Source: a virus. From it: a DNA stretch of 44,116 nt. Below are positions 17,653 through 27,312 of this stretch, piece by piece. Each line of letters starts with the position of its first letter. Position 1 is the first letter of the stretch. Below the pieces are notes generated by a model that searched no databases, was not told the DNA's origin, and saw only the letters and a list, made by a program, of their open reading frames with translations. Location: IMG/VR virus record IMGVR_UViG_3300047557_002997, positions 1 to 44,116 of that record. One strand, written 5' to 3'. Both the position numbers and the translations under genes were made by a program.

Positions 17653-19203
17653 ATGTCTGCAATTATAACTGATCAACTAAGAATTTTGAACGCGAAGAAT
17701 TTTGTTTCGGTAGCAACTTCTTCGTCAAATTCTTATTATTCTTTTGTTGGTTTAACTAATGCAACTGATTATTCTTCTGTGTGGGAAAGAAATCCACCAT
17801 CTCCTAAGGACAGTTTTGATCAAGAGAATGATTATTGGGATACAATGGTTGCTTTAAAAAAAATTAAAGCAACTGATGTGAGCCAAGTAGTTAAAAAAAC
17901 AACTTGGTCATCTGGAACTACTTATGATATGTATCGTCATGATATCAGTAGAACTAATACATCAAAACCATCTGGAGTAACTAGTCTTTATTCTGCAAAT
18001 TACTATGTAATCAATAGTGACTATAGAGTTTATATCTGCCTTCAAAATGGAACTGATCCAGAAAATCCAAGTGGAAAACCGTCTCTTGATGAACCAATTT
18101 TCACAGATTTAGAACCAAGAGAAGCAGGCGATAGTGGTGATGGATATATTTGGAAGTATCTTTATACGATTAAACCAAGCGAGTTTCTAAAGTTTGATAC
18201 TGTTAACTTTATACCAGTGCCTAAAGACTGGGAAACTAGTTCTGAAAATGCTGCAATAAGAACAAATGCTTCCGCGACTAATAATCAACTCAAAATTATT
18301 ACAATTACAAATCGTGGCGTTGGTGTAGGAACTGCAAATAGAGTATACACAAATGTTCCAATCAAAGGTGATGGAAGTGGAGCAAAAGCAACAATAGTAA
18401 TCAATAACGATTCTAAAGTAGAATCTGTTACAGTTTCTTCTGGTGGAGATGGGTACACTTACGGAACTGTAGATTTAGTTGGAGGAAACGTTCCCACAGG
18501 AACAACAACACCAACTTTTGATGTAATTATTCCACCAAAAGGTGGTCATGGAGCAGATATTTATAGAGAACTAGGTGCTTATAATGTTTTGATTTATTCC
18601 AGAATAGAAAATGATATAGAAAATCCAGACTTTGTAACGGGAAATAAAATTGCAAGAGTGGGCATTGTAGAAAATCCGCAGGCATATAATTCGACCTCAT
18701 TATTGGATATAGAAAAGGCAAGCGCAGTTTATGCATTAAAACTCATTGGAACTGGATACGATACTGCTACCTTTACTGTAAATTCAAGATTTACTCAAAC
18801 TATAAGCACAGGAACAACTGCAGTTGGAAGAGTTATTTCTTATGACCAAAACACTGGAGTTTTAAAGTATTGGCAAGATAAGAGTCTTGCCGGATTTAAT
18901 ACTGATGGATCCCAAAATGCTTCTCCAACTTATGGAATTAACTTAAATAGATTTACAAATTCTGTCGGTGCTGGCGGAACCACGTTTATAACAGGCACCA
19001 ACCTTTATATTGACACTACCTTCACAGGTATATCTACTACAATAAATAATAGAACATATAATCTTGGACAGTCTTTTACTGGTGGTGTAGCAAATCCCGA
19101 GGTTAAAAAATACTCAGGAAATATTATTTACGTTGATAATAGACCATCAATTACTAGATCACAAAACCAAAAAGAAGATATCAAAGTCATTTTGCAATTC
19201 TAA
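17653..19203 (+). CDS. 8: Baseplate wedge subunit gp8, enlarged
   Basis: Several stretches match T4 gp8 as I remember it. The N-terminal part has WERNPPSPKDSFDQENDYWD, similar to the T4 region with a Trp-Thr metal-like turn. GDGYIWKYLYTI (about residues 167-178) corresponds to T4 GDGYVWEYLFEI. The C-terminus GNIIYVDNRPSI...QKEDIKVILQF corresponds to T4 GEMIYMENRPPI...TEEINILFTF. The length is 516 against 334 in T4. Much of the extra sequence lies at about residues 213-296, containing a GxGY repeat (TVSSGGDGYTYG), and about 380-412. In T4, gp8 dimers form part of the wedge below gp7 and gp10. Confidence 0.9.
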   Translation: MSAIITDQLRILNAKNFVSVATSSSNSYYSFVGLTNATDYSSVWERNPPSPKDSFDQENDYWDTMVALKKIKATDVSQVVKKTTWSSGTTYDMYRHDISRTNTSKPSGVTSLYSANYYVINSDYRVYICLQNGTDPENPSGKPSLDEPIFTDLEPREAGDSGDGYIWKYLYTIKPSEFLKFDTVNFIPVPKDWETSSENAAIRTNASATNNQLKIITITNRGVGVGTANRVYTNVPIKGDGSGAKATIVINNDSKVESVTVSSGGDGYTYGTVDLVGGNVPTGTTTPTFDVIIPPKGGHGADIYRELGAYNVLIYSRIENDIENPDFVTGNKIARVGIVENPQAYNSTSLLDIEKASAVYALKLIGTGYDTATFTVNSRFTQTISTGTTAVGRVISYDQNTGVLKYWQDKSLAGFNTDGSQNASPTYGINLNRFTNSVGAGGTTFITGTNLYIDTTFTGISTTINNRTYNLGQSFTGGVANPEVKKYSGNIIYVDNRPSITRSQNQKEDIKVILQF

Positions 19204-19209
19204 AGAATT

Positions 19210-22200
19210 ATGCCACAGGAAACTAACCTCAACGTCTCTCCATATTTTGACGATTTTGATCCAAAAAATGAATATTACAAAGTTCTTTTTAAACCAGGAT
19301 ATCCTATCCAGGCAAGAGAATTAACTACTTTGCAGTCTATTCTACAAAGTCAAATTGAAAAGTTTGGAAATCATATTTTTAAGGAAGGATCTGTTGTTAT
19401 TCCGGGCAATATAATTTATAAAAATGATTTAAATAGTGTAATTATAGAAGACACCTATCAAGGACTTCCATCTAATTTATATCTTGATAGTTTAATTGGT
19501 ACAAGAATAAGAGGAAATGTAAGCGGGGTTACTGCAGTAATTCAGGATTATTTGGATATATCTGGTGATATAAAAAAAATTACCTTAATTGTTAAATATT
19601 TAACATCAGATTCACAAACTAATTCTCAAACATCTTTTATTGATGGAGAAATACTACTAGTTGATGAGGATGTATCTGTAATTGATAAAAGTACCGAGGA
19701 AAATGAAGATCCTACAGAAATTTTACTTCAAAATGGACAAGGATTTGCTGTTACAATTTCACAGAATAGTACTTTTAAGGCATCTTCAGTTTATTTAGAA
19801 GAAGGTGTTTATTATGTCAGAGGACATTTTGTTGATGTTCCAACCAGTATTTTATATCTAGATCCATATTCAAATATTCCAAGTGCTAAAGTAGGACTAA
19901 GAATTTTTGAAGAAATTAGAACTGCATATGATGATGAAAATCTGTATGATAATGCACAGGGGTTTTCTAACTATGCAGCACCGGGAGCAGATAGATTTAG
20001 TATTTTTGCAAAATTAGATAAAATACCATTAGAATCAATTGATACCAATAATTTTGTACAACTATTAGAAATTAATGACGGAAATTTAATTAAAGTTTCA
20101 AATAAAACTCAGTATAATATTGTTTCTCAAGAATTTGCTAGAAGAACTTTTGACGAATCTGGCGATTACTATGTCAATCCTCCAATTATCAAATCTCAAG
20201 AAACTTTAAATAATTTTAAAGGAAATAATGGTATTTTTAATGAAGGTCAATTAACCTATAATGGAAATGTTTCTGATGAAGGACTTGGAACGTATAATGT
20301 TTCACCATTCAAGGCATATGTTAGAGGATATGAAATTGAAACAATAGCACCGACATTTTTAGATTTTCCTAAACCAAGAGAAACAAAAACACTAGAAAAT
20401 CAAGGTATAAATTATTTTACTGGTTCAACTTTTACACTTAATAGAGTATATGGATCTCCCATAGTTAGTATTGCTACTACTTACTATGTAAGTCTTAGAG
20501 ATTCTAGAGTTGGAATATCTTCAACAACTGCTCCAGGTAAAGAAATTGGTCTTGCTAGAGTTTATGATTTTGCTTTAGAATCTGGGTCATATAGCACATC
20601 AAATTCAAAAGAAAATCAATGGGATATTTCTTTATATGATATACAGACATATACTACATTAACTCTAAATGAACCAATAACATTGAGCACACCAGTTCAC
20701 ATTAAAGGAAAAGAGAGTGGAGCTGTTGGGTTTCTTAGATATGATGTTTCAGCAGGAGCAGCGATCACAGTCTATAATTCTCAAGGCAAATTTTCCTCAG
20801 GAGAAAAACTTATTTTTAATGGCATAGAAAATACTAGGGTTACAAAACAAGTTCAATCATATGGAACTGGTGATGTAAAATCTTTATATGGTATTGTTGG
20901 ATCTGCTTATACTTTTACTGGCGATACAGTTCAAAGTGTAAGTGTAGACTTTGGGCAAGTATCAATAACTCCCCGTTCATCAGGAATTAGCACAGTCACA
21001 TCAACTGATAAATTTTTTGTTGGAGTAGCTACTGTAGGAAATTTAGTAGCATTTTCCAATCCAGGACTTTCTGTAAATACTTTTGCTAAAATTGAATCAG
21101 TATCTGATAGATCTTTGACGATTAGTGGAATTACTACGGTTAATGGCGTTTGTGATGGTGCTCTGCCAAACGCAACTATAAATCCATCTAATTTTACAAT
21201 TTTAACAACAAAATTACAATCATCCGAAAGTAATTCTTTATACACTATTTTACCTAAATCATACATATCTAACGTAGATTTATCTAAATCAAATTTAGTA
21301 GTAAGAAAACAGTTTGATGTAACTATTTCCTCAAATTCTACGGGAACTATAAACTTACCAGATAACGAAGTCTTTTTACCATATGATGAAGAAAGGTATG
21401 TTCTAATTGGAAAAAATGGTGAAACAGAATCATTGAGTTCTGATAAGTTTTTATTTACAAATGGGTCAAAATCATTAACAATAAATGGTCTTTCTAATGA
21501 TGGAGATGCAAAATTAATTGCAACTATAAGAAAAGTTGGTGTAAAAGAAAAAATTAAAATTAAAAATAGAGTAAAAACTTTAATCATTGATAAGTCTAAA
21601 TATTCTGCTTCTGGAATTGGATCAACCACATTAAACGACGGACTTACATACGGCAACTATCCTTATGGTACTAGAGTTCAAGACGAAGAAATTTGTTTGT
21701 TTGAACCAGATGTTACTAATGTTTATGGAGTATTTGAATCAAATGACCAAAATGATCCGGATATTCCTTCCGTTATTTTAACATCACTAAGTGGACCCAC
21801 AAATAAAACTTCAGATCTTTTACTTGGAGAAGAATTTATTGGAGAACAGAGTAAATCCATCGCAATATATTCAGAAAAAATTAATGATTTTAAGATAGGA
21901 TTTGCATATTTAAACTCAAATGGTTTCATTGAAGGAGAAAAAGTAACATTTAGAGATTCAAATATTACAGCATTTATTTCAACATTAGATGCTGGTGATA
22001 AAAACATTGCATTTTCTTTTAATCTTGATACAAATCAAAAAGAAACAATATATGATTACTCTAAATTGAATAGAGTTGCAAATGCAAAAGAACCAACAAG
22101 AAAGATAAAAGTTGTTTTTTCATCTGCAAGTTTTTCTACATCAGACACGGGAGATTTGACAACCGTAAATTCATATGAGCAGTTTGATTATCTTGATATA

Positions 22201-24732
22201 GGATATACATATGATTATGATTTAAGAAATTCCGATATTATTGATATTAGACCAAGAGTTTCTAATATTTCTGTTTCTTCTTTAGAAAATTCAAGATCAC
22301 CATTTGAATTTTTATCAAGAAACTTTACTCAAACTGGTAATTCTTCGTCAAATATTTTGGCGTCTGACGAGTCAATTTCATTATCATATTCTTTTTATCT
22401 GCCAAGAATTGATAAAATTTCTGTAGATAAAAATGGAGTTTTTCAATTAAAGCCTGGAGTTCCTGCTGAAAATCCTCAACCACCAATTATTGGGCAAGAT
22501 TCTCTAGAAATTGCTACTGCATTTCTTCCAGCATATCTTGAAGATATTAATGATATTAATATTGATTTGAAAGAGCACAAGAGATATAGGATGTCTGATA
22601 TTAATTTGCTCGAAGACAGAATAGAAAATTTAGAATTTTATACTTCACTTTCTTTATTGGAAATTAATGCTTCTAATTTCCAAATACTTGACGAAAATAG
22701 AAATAATAGGTTTAAATCTGGATTTTTTGTTGATAACTTTACAACAAAAATTTCACAATCTAATAAAATAATTGATAAAAATTCTATTGACATAGATAAT
22801 CGAGAACTGAGACCGCCACATTTCACAACGGCAGTTGATTTATTGCTAGGAACCAATTCTTTAGTCGGTTTGGGTGCATCAGCAAATCCTCTTGCCGATG
22901 CGAGAACTGATAATAGTTTAATTGGTATTGGTGTGACAAGAACAGGACAATTGATTACATTAAATTATCAAGAGGTTCCATACATCATACAACCATATTC
23001 TTCTAGATCTGTAAATGTAAATCCTTATGCAGATGATTTTTATAATGGAACTATTACTCTCTTTCCATCTTCAGATTCTTGGGTAGATCAAGTTAGGAAT
23101 ACTGCAAATCTTGCTTTTGTTGGTAGAGATGAAGACGAACTTGCTAGATTAACCGAATATGATCCACAAACAGGATTTGCCGGTGCTACATGGAATTCTG
23201 TTGAAAAATTATGGATAATACCAGAAAAAAGAACATCTTTAGGCGATGTTGTATTAAATACAAGAACAATACCTTATATGAGGTCTAGAAATATTGAATT
23301 TATATGTAAAAGATTAAAACCATTTACTAGAGTTTATCCTTTCTTTGGTGGTATTGATGTTAGTAGGTATATTATTCCAAAATTACTTGAAATACAAATG
23401 ATCAGTGGTGTTTTTAAAGTTGGAGAAACTGTTATTGGAAGACCAAGAGCAACTGGACTTGGAATTCCTGGATCTGGTAATCAAACTAGTCCAAGTATTA
23501 CATTTAGAGTTGCTCAACAAAATCATAAGTATGGTGATTATAGACAACCTTCAGATATTTACTTGAAAAACCCATATAATTCTACAACTTCTATTCCTGA
23601 ATTATACTCATCTACTTCTACAATTTTAAATATCGATACTTTCAGTTTGTCTAATCAATCACAAGAACAATTTAGTGGATATATACAACCAGATTTTATA
23701 TTGATAGGAACAGAGAGTGGAGCACAAGCTGAAATTACTAATATTAGATTGCTAACAAATGAAACTGGTGTAATTATTGGATCATTTTTCATTCCAAATC
23801 CAAATGTTGATGTCAATCCAAAATTCGAATGTGGTAGTAAAATTTTTAGACTAAGTAGTAGTTCTACCAACTCTTTAGTTTATGGTACATATTCAACTAG
23901 TGCGGAAGAAAAATTTGTTTCTGAAGGAAAAATTAATACAGTTCAAGAAAATATTTTAGTTTCAAGACCTATAAGACTTGAAGTACAAGAAGGAGAATCT
24001 ATTACACCAGGTCCAGGAACAGCAAATCCTGATCCACCGAGACCAACAAATCCAATACTACCATCAGATAGGGGAAGACCTACAACTAGACCAACTACCA
24101 CAACTACTACAACTACAACTACTACTTCTACAGAAGAACCTCCTAGAGGAGCTGAAGAACCTCCTACTGGCACCACTTCTCCAACTAGAGTCTTTTATAA
24201 TTTTGGAGATAGAGCATTACATCAAGGTGGAGAAAAAAGGTTTAAAGAACTTGCAAAATCTGCTGATATTCCCAGGGATTTGATACGACTAATTGATGTT
24301 GATATGACTCCAAAACAAGAAAGAAGAGTTATCAATGCAATCAATAAGAGTCCAAAAACTCAAGCCAATAATATAATAGTTCTACCTTCAAATATCAAAA
24401 AACCAGATAAATTTGAAGTACCTGGAGCTAATGTGCCAGTTGGCGCACAAGGTCAAAAATCAAAAACAGGTCCAGGAATTTCTGGTACTAATAAGAATAA
24501 TAATTCATCTTCTAAACAAAAATCATCACCAAATACTTCTAATAGTAGTGGACCCGCAAAAAATAATTCATCTCCTGCATCTAATAAATCAACGAATTCA
24601 TCACCAACATCCGCAAATCCTAACACTAGCTCTAATAGTGGTGGAGGCAACAATAAAAACAATAAAAACAATAACAATAACAATAACAATAATAACAATA
24701 ATAACAACAATAATAAAAAGAAGAAGAAATAA
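19210..24732 (+). CDS. DUF4815 virion protein with Thr and Asn/Lys low-complexity tail
   Basis: The 1,840-residue protein begins 6 nt after gp8. Its first several hundred residues carry the DUF4815 pattern found in baseplate or fibre proteins of marine myophages: SPYFDDFDPKNEYYKVLFKP, then GYPIQARELTTLQSILQSQI, GSVVIPGN and YYVRGHFVDV. The middle has a predicted helical section (DINDINIDLKEHKRYRMSDI, DRIENLEFYTSLSLLEI) typical of the family. From about residue 1600 it becomes Pro/Thr-rich, with a run of eleven Thr near 1632-1642. A short unique segment (FYNFGDRALHQGGEKRFKEL) follows, then Ser/Asn-rich sequence and a terminal Asn/Lys homopolymer. It occupies the T4 gp9-gp12 position. The gene at 24804 may be its separated C-terminal half. 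Confidence 0.82.
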   Translation: MPQETNLNVSPYFDDFDPKNEYYKVLFKPGYPIQARELTTLQSILQSQIEKFGNHIFKEGSVVIPGNIIYKNDLNSVIIEDTYQGLPSNLYLDSLIGTRIRGNVSGVTAVIQDYLDISGDIKKITLIVKYLTSDSQTNSQTSFIDGEILLVDEDVSVIDKSTEENEDPTEILLQNGQGFAVTISQNSTFKASSVYLEEGVYYVRGHFVDVPTSILYLDPYSNIPSAKVGLRIFEEIRTAYDDENLYDNAQGFSNYAAPGADRFSIFAKLDKIPLESIDTNNFVQLLEINDGNLIKVSNKTQYNIVSQEFARRTFDESGDYYVNPPIIKSQETLNNFKGNNGIFNEGQLTYNGNVSDEGLGTYNVSPFKAYVRGYEIETIAPTFLDFPKPRETKTLENQGINYFTGSTFTLNRVYGSPIVSIATTYYVSLRDSRVGISSTTAPGKEIGLARVYDFALESGSYSTSNSKENQWDISLYDIQTYTTLTLNEPITLSTPVHIKGKESGAVGFLRYDVSAGAAITVYNSQGKFSSGEKLIFNGIENTRVTKQVQSYGTGDVKSLYGIVGSAYTFTGDTVQSVSVDFGQVSITPRSSGISTVTSTDKFFVGVATVGNLVAFSNPGLSVNTFAKIESVSDRSLTISGITTVNGVCDGALPNATINPSNFTILTTKLQSSESNSLYTILPKSYISNVDLSKSNLVVRKQFDVTISSNSTGTINLPDNEVFLPYDEERYVLIGKNGETESLSSDKFLFTNGSKSLTINGLSNDGDAKLIATIRKVGVKEKIKIKNRVKTLIIDKSKYSASGIGSTTLNDGLTYGNYPYGTRVQDEEICLFEPDVTNVYGVFESNDQNDPDIPSVILTSLSGPTNKTSDLLLGEEFIGEQSKSIAIYSEKINDFKIGFAYLNSNGFIEGEKVTFRDSNITAFISTLDAGDKNIAFSFNLDTNQKETIYDYSKLNRVANAKEPTRKIKVVFSSASFSTSDTGDLTTVNSYEQFDYLDIGYTYDYDLRNSDIIDIRPRVSNISVSSLENSRSPFEFLSRNFTQTGNSSSNILASDESISLSYSFYLPRIDKISVDKNGVFQLKPGVPAENPQPPIIGQDSLEIATAFLPAYLEDINDINIDLKEHKRYRMSDINLLEDRIENLEFYTSLSLLEINASNFQILDENRNNRFKSGFFVDNFTTKISQSNKIIDKNSIDIDNRELRPPHFTTAVDLLLGTNSLVGLGASANPLADARTDNSLIGIGVTRTGQLITLNYQEVPYIIQPYSSRSVNVNPYADDFYNGTITLFPSSDSWVDQVRNTANLAFVGRDEDELARLTEYDPQTGFAGATWNSVEKLWIIPEKRTSLGDVVLNTRTIPYMRSRNIEFICKRLKPFTRVYPFFGGIDVSRYIIPKLLEIQMISGVFKVGETVIGRPRATGLGIPGSGNQTSPSITFRVAQQNHKYGDYRQPSDIYLKNPYNSTTSIPELYSSTSTILNIDTFSLSNQSQEQFSGYIQPDFILIGTESGAQAEITNIRLLTNETGVIIGSFFIPNPNVDVNPKFECGSKIFRLSSSSTNSLVYGTYSTSAEEKFVSEGKINTVQENILVSRPIRLEVQEGESITPGPGTANPDPPRPTNPILPSDRGRPTTRPTTTTTTTTTTTSTEEPPRGAEEPPTGTTSPTRVFYNFGDRALHQGGEKRFKELAKSADIPRDLIRLIDVDMTPKQERRVINAINKSPKTQANNIIVLPSNIKKPDKFEVPGANVPVGAQGQKSKTGPGISGTNKNNNSSSKQKSSPNTSNSSGPAKNNSSPASNKSTNSSPTSANPNTSSNSGGGNNKNNKNNNNNNNNNNNNNNNNKKKKK
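24085..24129 (+). repeat. Thr-codon tract
   Basis: A run of ACN codons, mostly ACT and ACA, encodes PTTRP followed by eleven Thr. It joins the long baseplate-type portion of the DUF4815 protein to the unique C-terminal segment and is probably a flexible linker. The ACT/ACA mixing limits polymerase slippage compared with a pure repeat. Confidence 0.7.
24645..24729 (+). repeat. AAC/AAT/AAA trinucleotide tract (poly-Asn/Lys)
   Basis: After GGTGGAGGC the sequence becomes an almost pure series of AAC, AAT and AAA codons, then AAG/AAA, ending at the TAA (24730-24732). It encodes a C-terminal run of about 16 Asn followed by Lys residues. Trinucleotide changes keep the frame, so length variation would be tolerated. 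Other-frame and reverse-strand open frames here arise from the repeat. Confidence 0.85.
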
Positions 24733-24773
24733 ATTGAATAGTATAGTGAAAAATACTTTACATTTTAATGTAG

Positions 24774-24781
24774 AATAAATA
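24774..24781 (+). promoter_or_regulatory. Late promoter AATAAATA for the 835-aa gene
   Basis: AATAAATA lies 22 nt before the ATG at 24804, in the 71-nt gap after the poly-Asn/Lys gene. Just upstream TACATTTTAATGTA (24761 region) can form a short AT-only hairpin. No further late-promoter match is seen until 29973, so the transcript probably covers the genes through gp14. Confidence 0.68.
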
Positions 24782-24803
24782 GAAAAATAATAAAAGTAAA
24801 AAA

Positions 24804-27311
24804 ATGAAAGTTGTAGATCCATTAGCACAATCATTTTATGTTGAGAGTAGTAAAGGAATTTTTGTAACCTCTATTGATCTGTATTTCATATCAAAAGATC
24901 CAATTTTACCTGTAACTGTTCAATTGAGGCCAATGGAACTCGGCCTTCCAACTGAAAAAGTATATCCATTTGGTGAAGTTGTAGTAGACCCAGATAAAAT
25001 TAATGCTTTTGATAATTCAGCAATACCAACCAGAATAAAATTTCCTTCACCAGTTTATTTGACGGGACAGAAATTTCACGCACTTACAATATTAACAAAT
25101 TCACAAAATTATAGTGTTTGGGTTGCAAGACTTGGAGAAGTTGATATTACTACACTTAATGGAGCAGAATCAAGTCAAGTAATTGTTACAAAACAACCTA
25201 TTTCTGGTGGACTTTTTAAATCTCAAAACGGACTTACTTGGAACGAAAGCCCGTTTGAAGATTTAAAGTTTACTTTATACAGAGCAGATTTTACAACAAC
25301 GGACGGTAATTTTAATTTCTATAACCCAGAGTTGGGTATTGGCAATAAGCAAATTGCAACTTTGATGCCCAATTCTCTTGCATTTTCATCAAGAAAAATA
25401 AGGGTTGGATTAGGAACAACAGTTATTGATAATAATATAGTATTTGGAAATACTGTATATCAAAAAGGCAGTAATGCCACTGGAAACTATGTTGCATCTG
25501 CTGGAATTGCAACTCAAAGTTTAACAATCGTAAATCCTGGTATTGGATATACTCCATCTTCAGGATCTTTAGTTTATTCCAATGTTTCTCTAACTAATAT
25601 TACAGGAAACGGCAAAAATGCTACTGCAAATATTACCATTTCCGATGGAGTTGCTATTGCCGCAACTATACTTAACGGCGGAACTGGATATGTTGTAGGT
25701 GATGTTCTTTCTGTATCGCAAATTGGATCAGAAACTTTAGGAAAAAATCTAAGACTTTCAGTTTCTAGTTTAGCAGGTATAAATCAGTTAATTCTTGATA
25801 ATGTTCAAGGCGATTTTATAACGGGAACTGGAAGCACTATTAGTTATTTTAATAGTCTTGGAATTTCAAGTGATTTAAATTATTCAATTGGTGGTGGAGT
25901 TTTAATTCCAGCAGATGGAATTGAAATAGAAAATAATGGACTGAATATTAGAGTAAATCATAGAAATCATGGAATGCACGCTGGAGAAAATATTGTAAAA
26001 CTATCAAACGTTTTAAGTGATGTAAAACCAGTTAAGTTAACTGAAAATTATGATGTAAATTCAACGGCAAATATTTCAGTTGACTCCACTGTCAATTTTT
26101 CGACTTTTGAAAATGTTGGTATTAGTAGTACAAATCCAGGATATGCTTTAATTGGCGATGAAATTATTTCTTATGAAGGAGTTACGACCAATTCATTGAC
26201 AGGAATAACAAGACAAATTGATCAGACTTTAGGTATTTCTTATACTCAAGGAACTTCTGTTTACAAATATGAATTAAATGGAATATCTTTGAGAAGAATT
26301 AATACCACTCATACACTTCAAGATTCGGATGCTTTTGATCCTATAGATTTTGATTACTATCATATTAAAATTGATACTTCATCTGACGGAAAAACAGATC
26401 CTCTTCCAAATGGACAAGTGGATAGAACTCTTGGAACTAATTTTCCAAAGTTATATGCAAATGAAACAAAGTCAACAGGTGGAAATTTTATTAATGCCAC
26501 TCAAAATATCCAATACGAGATTGTAAGGCCAAATATACAAACTACAATACTGAACGGAACTGATATTAATGCATCTATTAGAACTGTGTCTGGAACTAGT
26601 GTAGACGGCACAGAAACATCCTTTGAAGATAAAGGATTTGTCGATATTGAGCTTAATCAAATTAATTATTTTGATTCTCCTAGATTGATTTGTTCAAAAG
26701 TAAATGAAACTGAAAGATTATCTTTACTTCCTGGAAATAAATCTTTGTCAATGAACTTACGTTTACAGACTAGTGATCCTTATATTTCTCCTTTTGTCGA
26801 TTTAGATAGAGCTTCTTTGATATTTACTTCTAATAGAATTAATAGTCCTATTCAAAATTATATTACAGATAATAGAGTTAATAACTTAGAAGAAGATCCT
26901 TCATCATTTGTTTATACAACAAATAATATTCAATTAGAAATTCCAGCAAGTTCGTTAAAGGTAATCGTTTCTGCTTACATAAATGTTTTTAGTGATTTAA
27001 GAATGCTTTATTCGATAAAAAATGAACCCAATGAAAAAGATATTTATTATTTGTTTCCAGGATATTCAAATATTACAGATGATGGTAGTAGAATTATTTC
27101 CGAATCACTAAATGACGGAACTTCAGATAAAAAAGTTCTTAAAACTGATACTGTTGGATATGTTTCAAGCGATTTGCAATTTAAAGATTATGAGTTTACG
27201 GTTTCTAATCTTCCATCATTTAAATATTTTTCAATTAAAATGATTGCTTCTGGAACTAACCAAGCACTTCCACCAAGATTATCAGATTTTAGAGTTATTG
27301 CTTTGGTTTGA
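24804..27311 (+). CDS. Virion structural protein with DPLAQSF start, 835 aa
   Basis: The ATG at 24804 is right after a purine run, and the frame is closed upstream by TAG at 24780. The N-terminus KVVDPLAQSFYVESSKGIFV, followed by TSIDLYFISKDPILPVTVQL and FKSQNGLTWNESPFEDLKFT, is a conserved block I recall from within long DUF4815 proteins of other marine myophages. Here it begins its own gene. GxGY repeats lie near residues 233-312, an NHG-type module near 383-430 and an EIISYEG module near 416-490. The C-terminal third is more globular. It probably partners with the preceding DUF4815 protein in the baseplate periphery or short fibres. It ends 1 nt before the next start. Confidence 0.78.
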   Translation: MKVVDPLAQSFYVESSKGIFVTSIDLYFISKDPILPVTVQLRPMELGLPTEKVYPFGEVVVDPDKINAFDNSAIPTRIKFPSPVYLTGQKFHALTILTNSQNYSVWVARLGEVDITTLNGAESSQVIVTKQPISGGLFKSQNGLTWNESPFEDLKFTLYRADFTTTDGNFNFYNPELGIGNKQIATLMPNSLAFSSRKIRVGLGTTVIDNNIVFGNTVYQKGSNATGNYVASAGIATQSLTIVNPGIGYTPSSGSLVYSNVSLTNITGNGKNATANITISDGVAIAATILNGGTGYVVGDVLSVSQIGSETLGKNLRLSVSSLAGINQLILDNVQGDFITGTGSTISYFNSLGISSDLNYSIGGGVLIPADGIEIENNGLNIRVNHRNHGMHAGENIVKLSNVLSDVKPVKLTENYDVNSTANISVDSTVNFSTFENVGISSTNPGYALIGDEIISYEGVTTNSLTGITRQIDQTLGISYTQGTSVYKYELNGISLRRINTTHTLQDSDAFDPIDFDYYHIKIDTSSDGKTDPLPNGQVDRTLGTNFPKLYANETKSTGGNFINATQNIQYEIVRPNIQTTILNGTDINASIRTVSGTSVDGTETSFEDKGFVDIELNQINYFDSPRLICSKVNETERLSLLPGNKSLSMNLRLQTSDPYISPFVDLDRASLIFTSNRINSPIQNYITDNRVNNLEEDPSSFVYTTNNIQLEIPASSLKVIVSAYINVFSDLRMLYSIKNEPNEKDIYYLFPGYSNITDDGSRIISESLNDGTSDKKVLKTDTVGYVSSDLQFKDYEFTVSNLPSFKYFSIKMIASGTNQALPPRLSDFRVIALV

Positions 27312-27312
27312 T

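Noticed and set aside
20931-21656. 241-codon open frame on the reverse strand
   Set aside because: It lies fully inside the DUF4815 gene, has no ribosome site or promoter, and its product looks like the complement of Ser/Ile/Asn-rich codons. It is a shadow.
24732-24804. A programmed frameshift joining the DUF4815 gene to the 835-aa gene
   Set aside because: The frame of the 835-aa gene is closed by TAG at 24780, after the TAA of the upstream gene, so no frameshift product could read across.
24413-24834. Overlapping open frames at the Asn/Lys tract, including poly-Leu on the reverse strand and an Ile/Thr-rich forward frame
   Set aside because: All arise from the AAC/AAT/AAA repeat being open in several frames; none has a start site with support.
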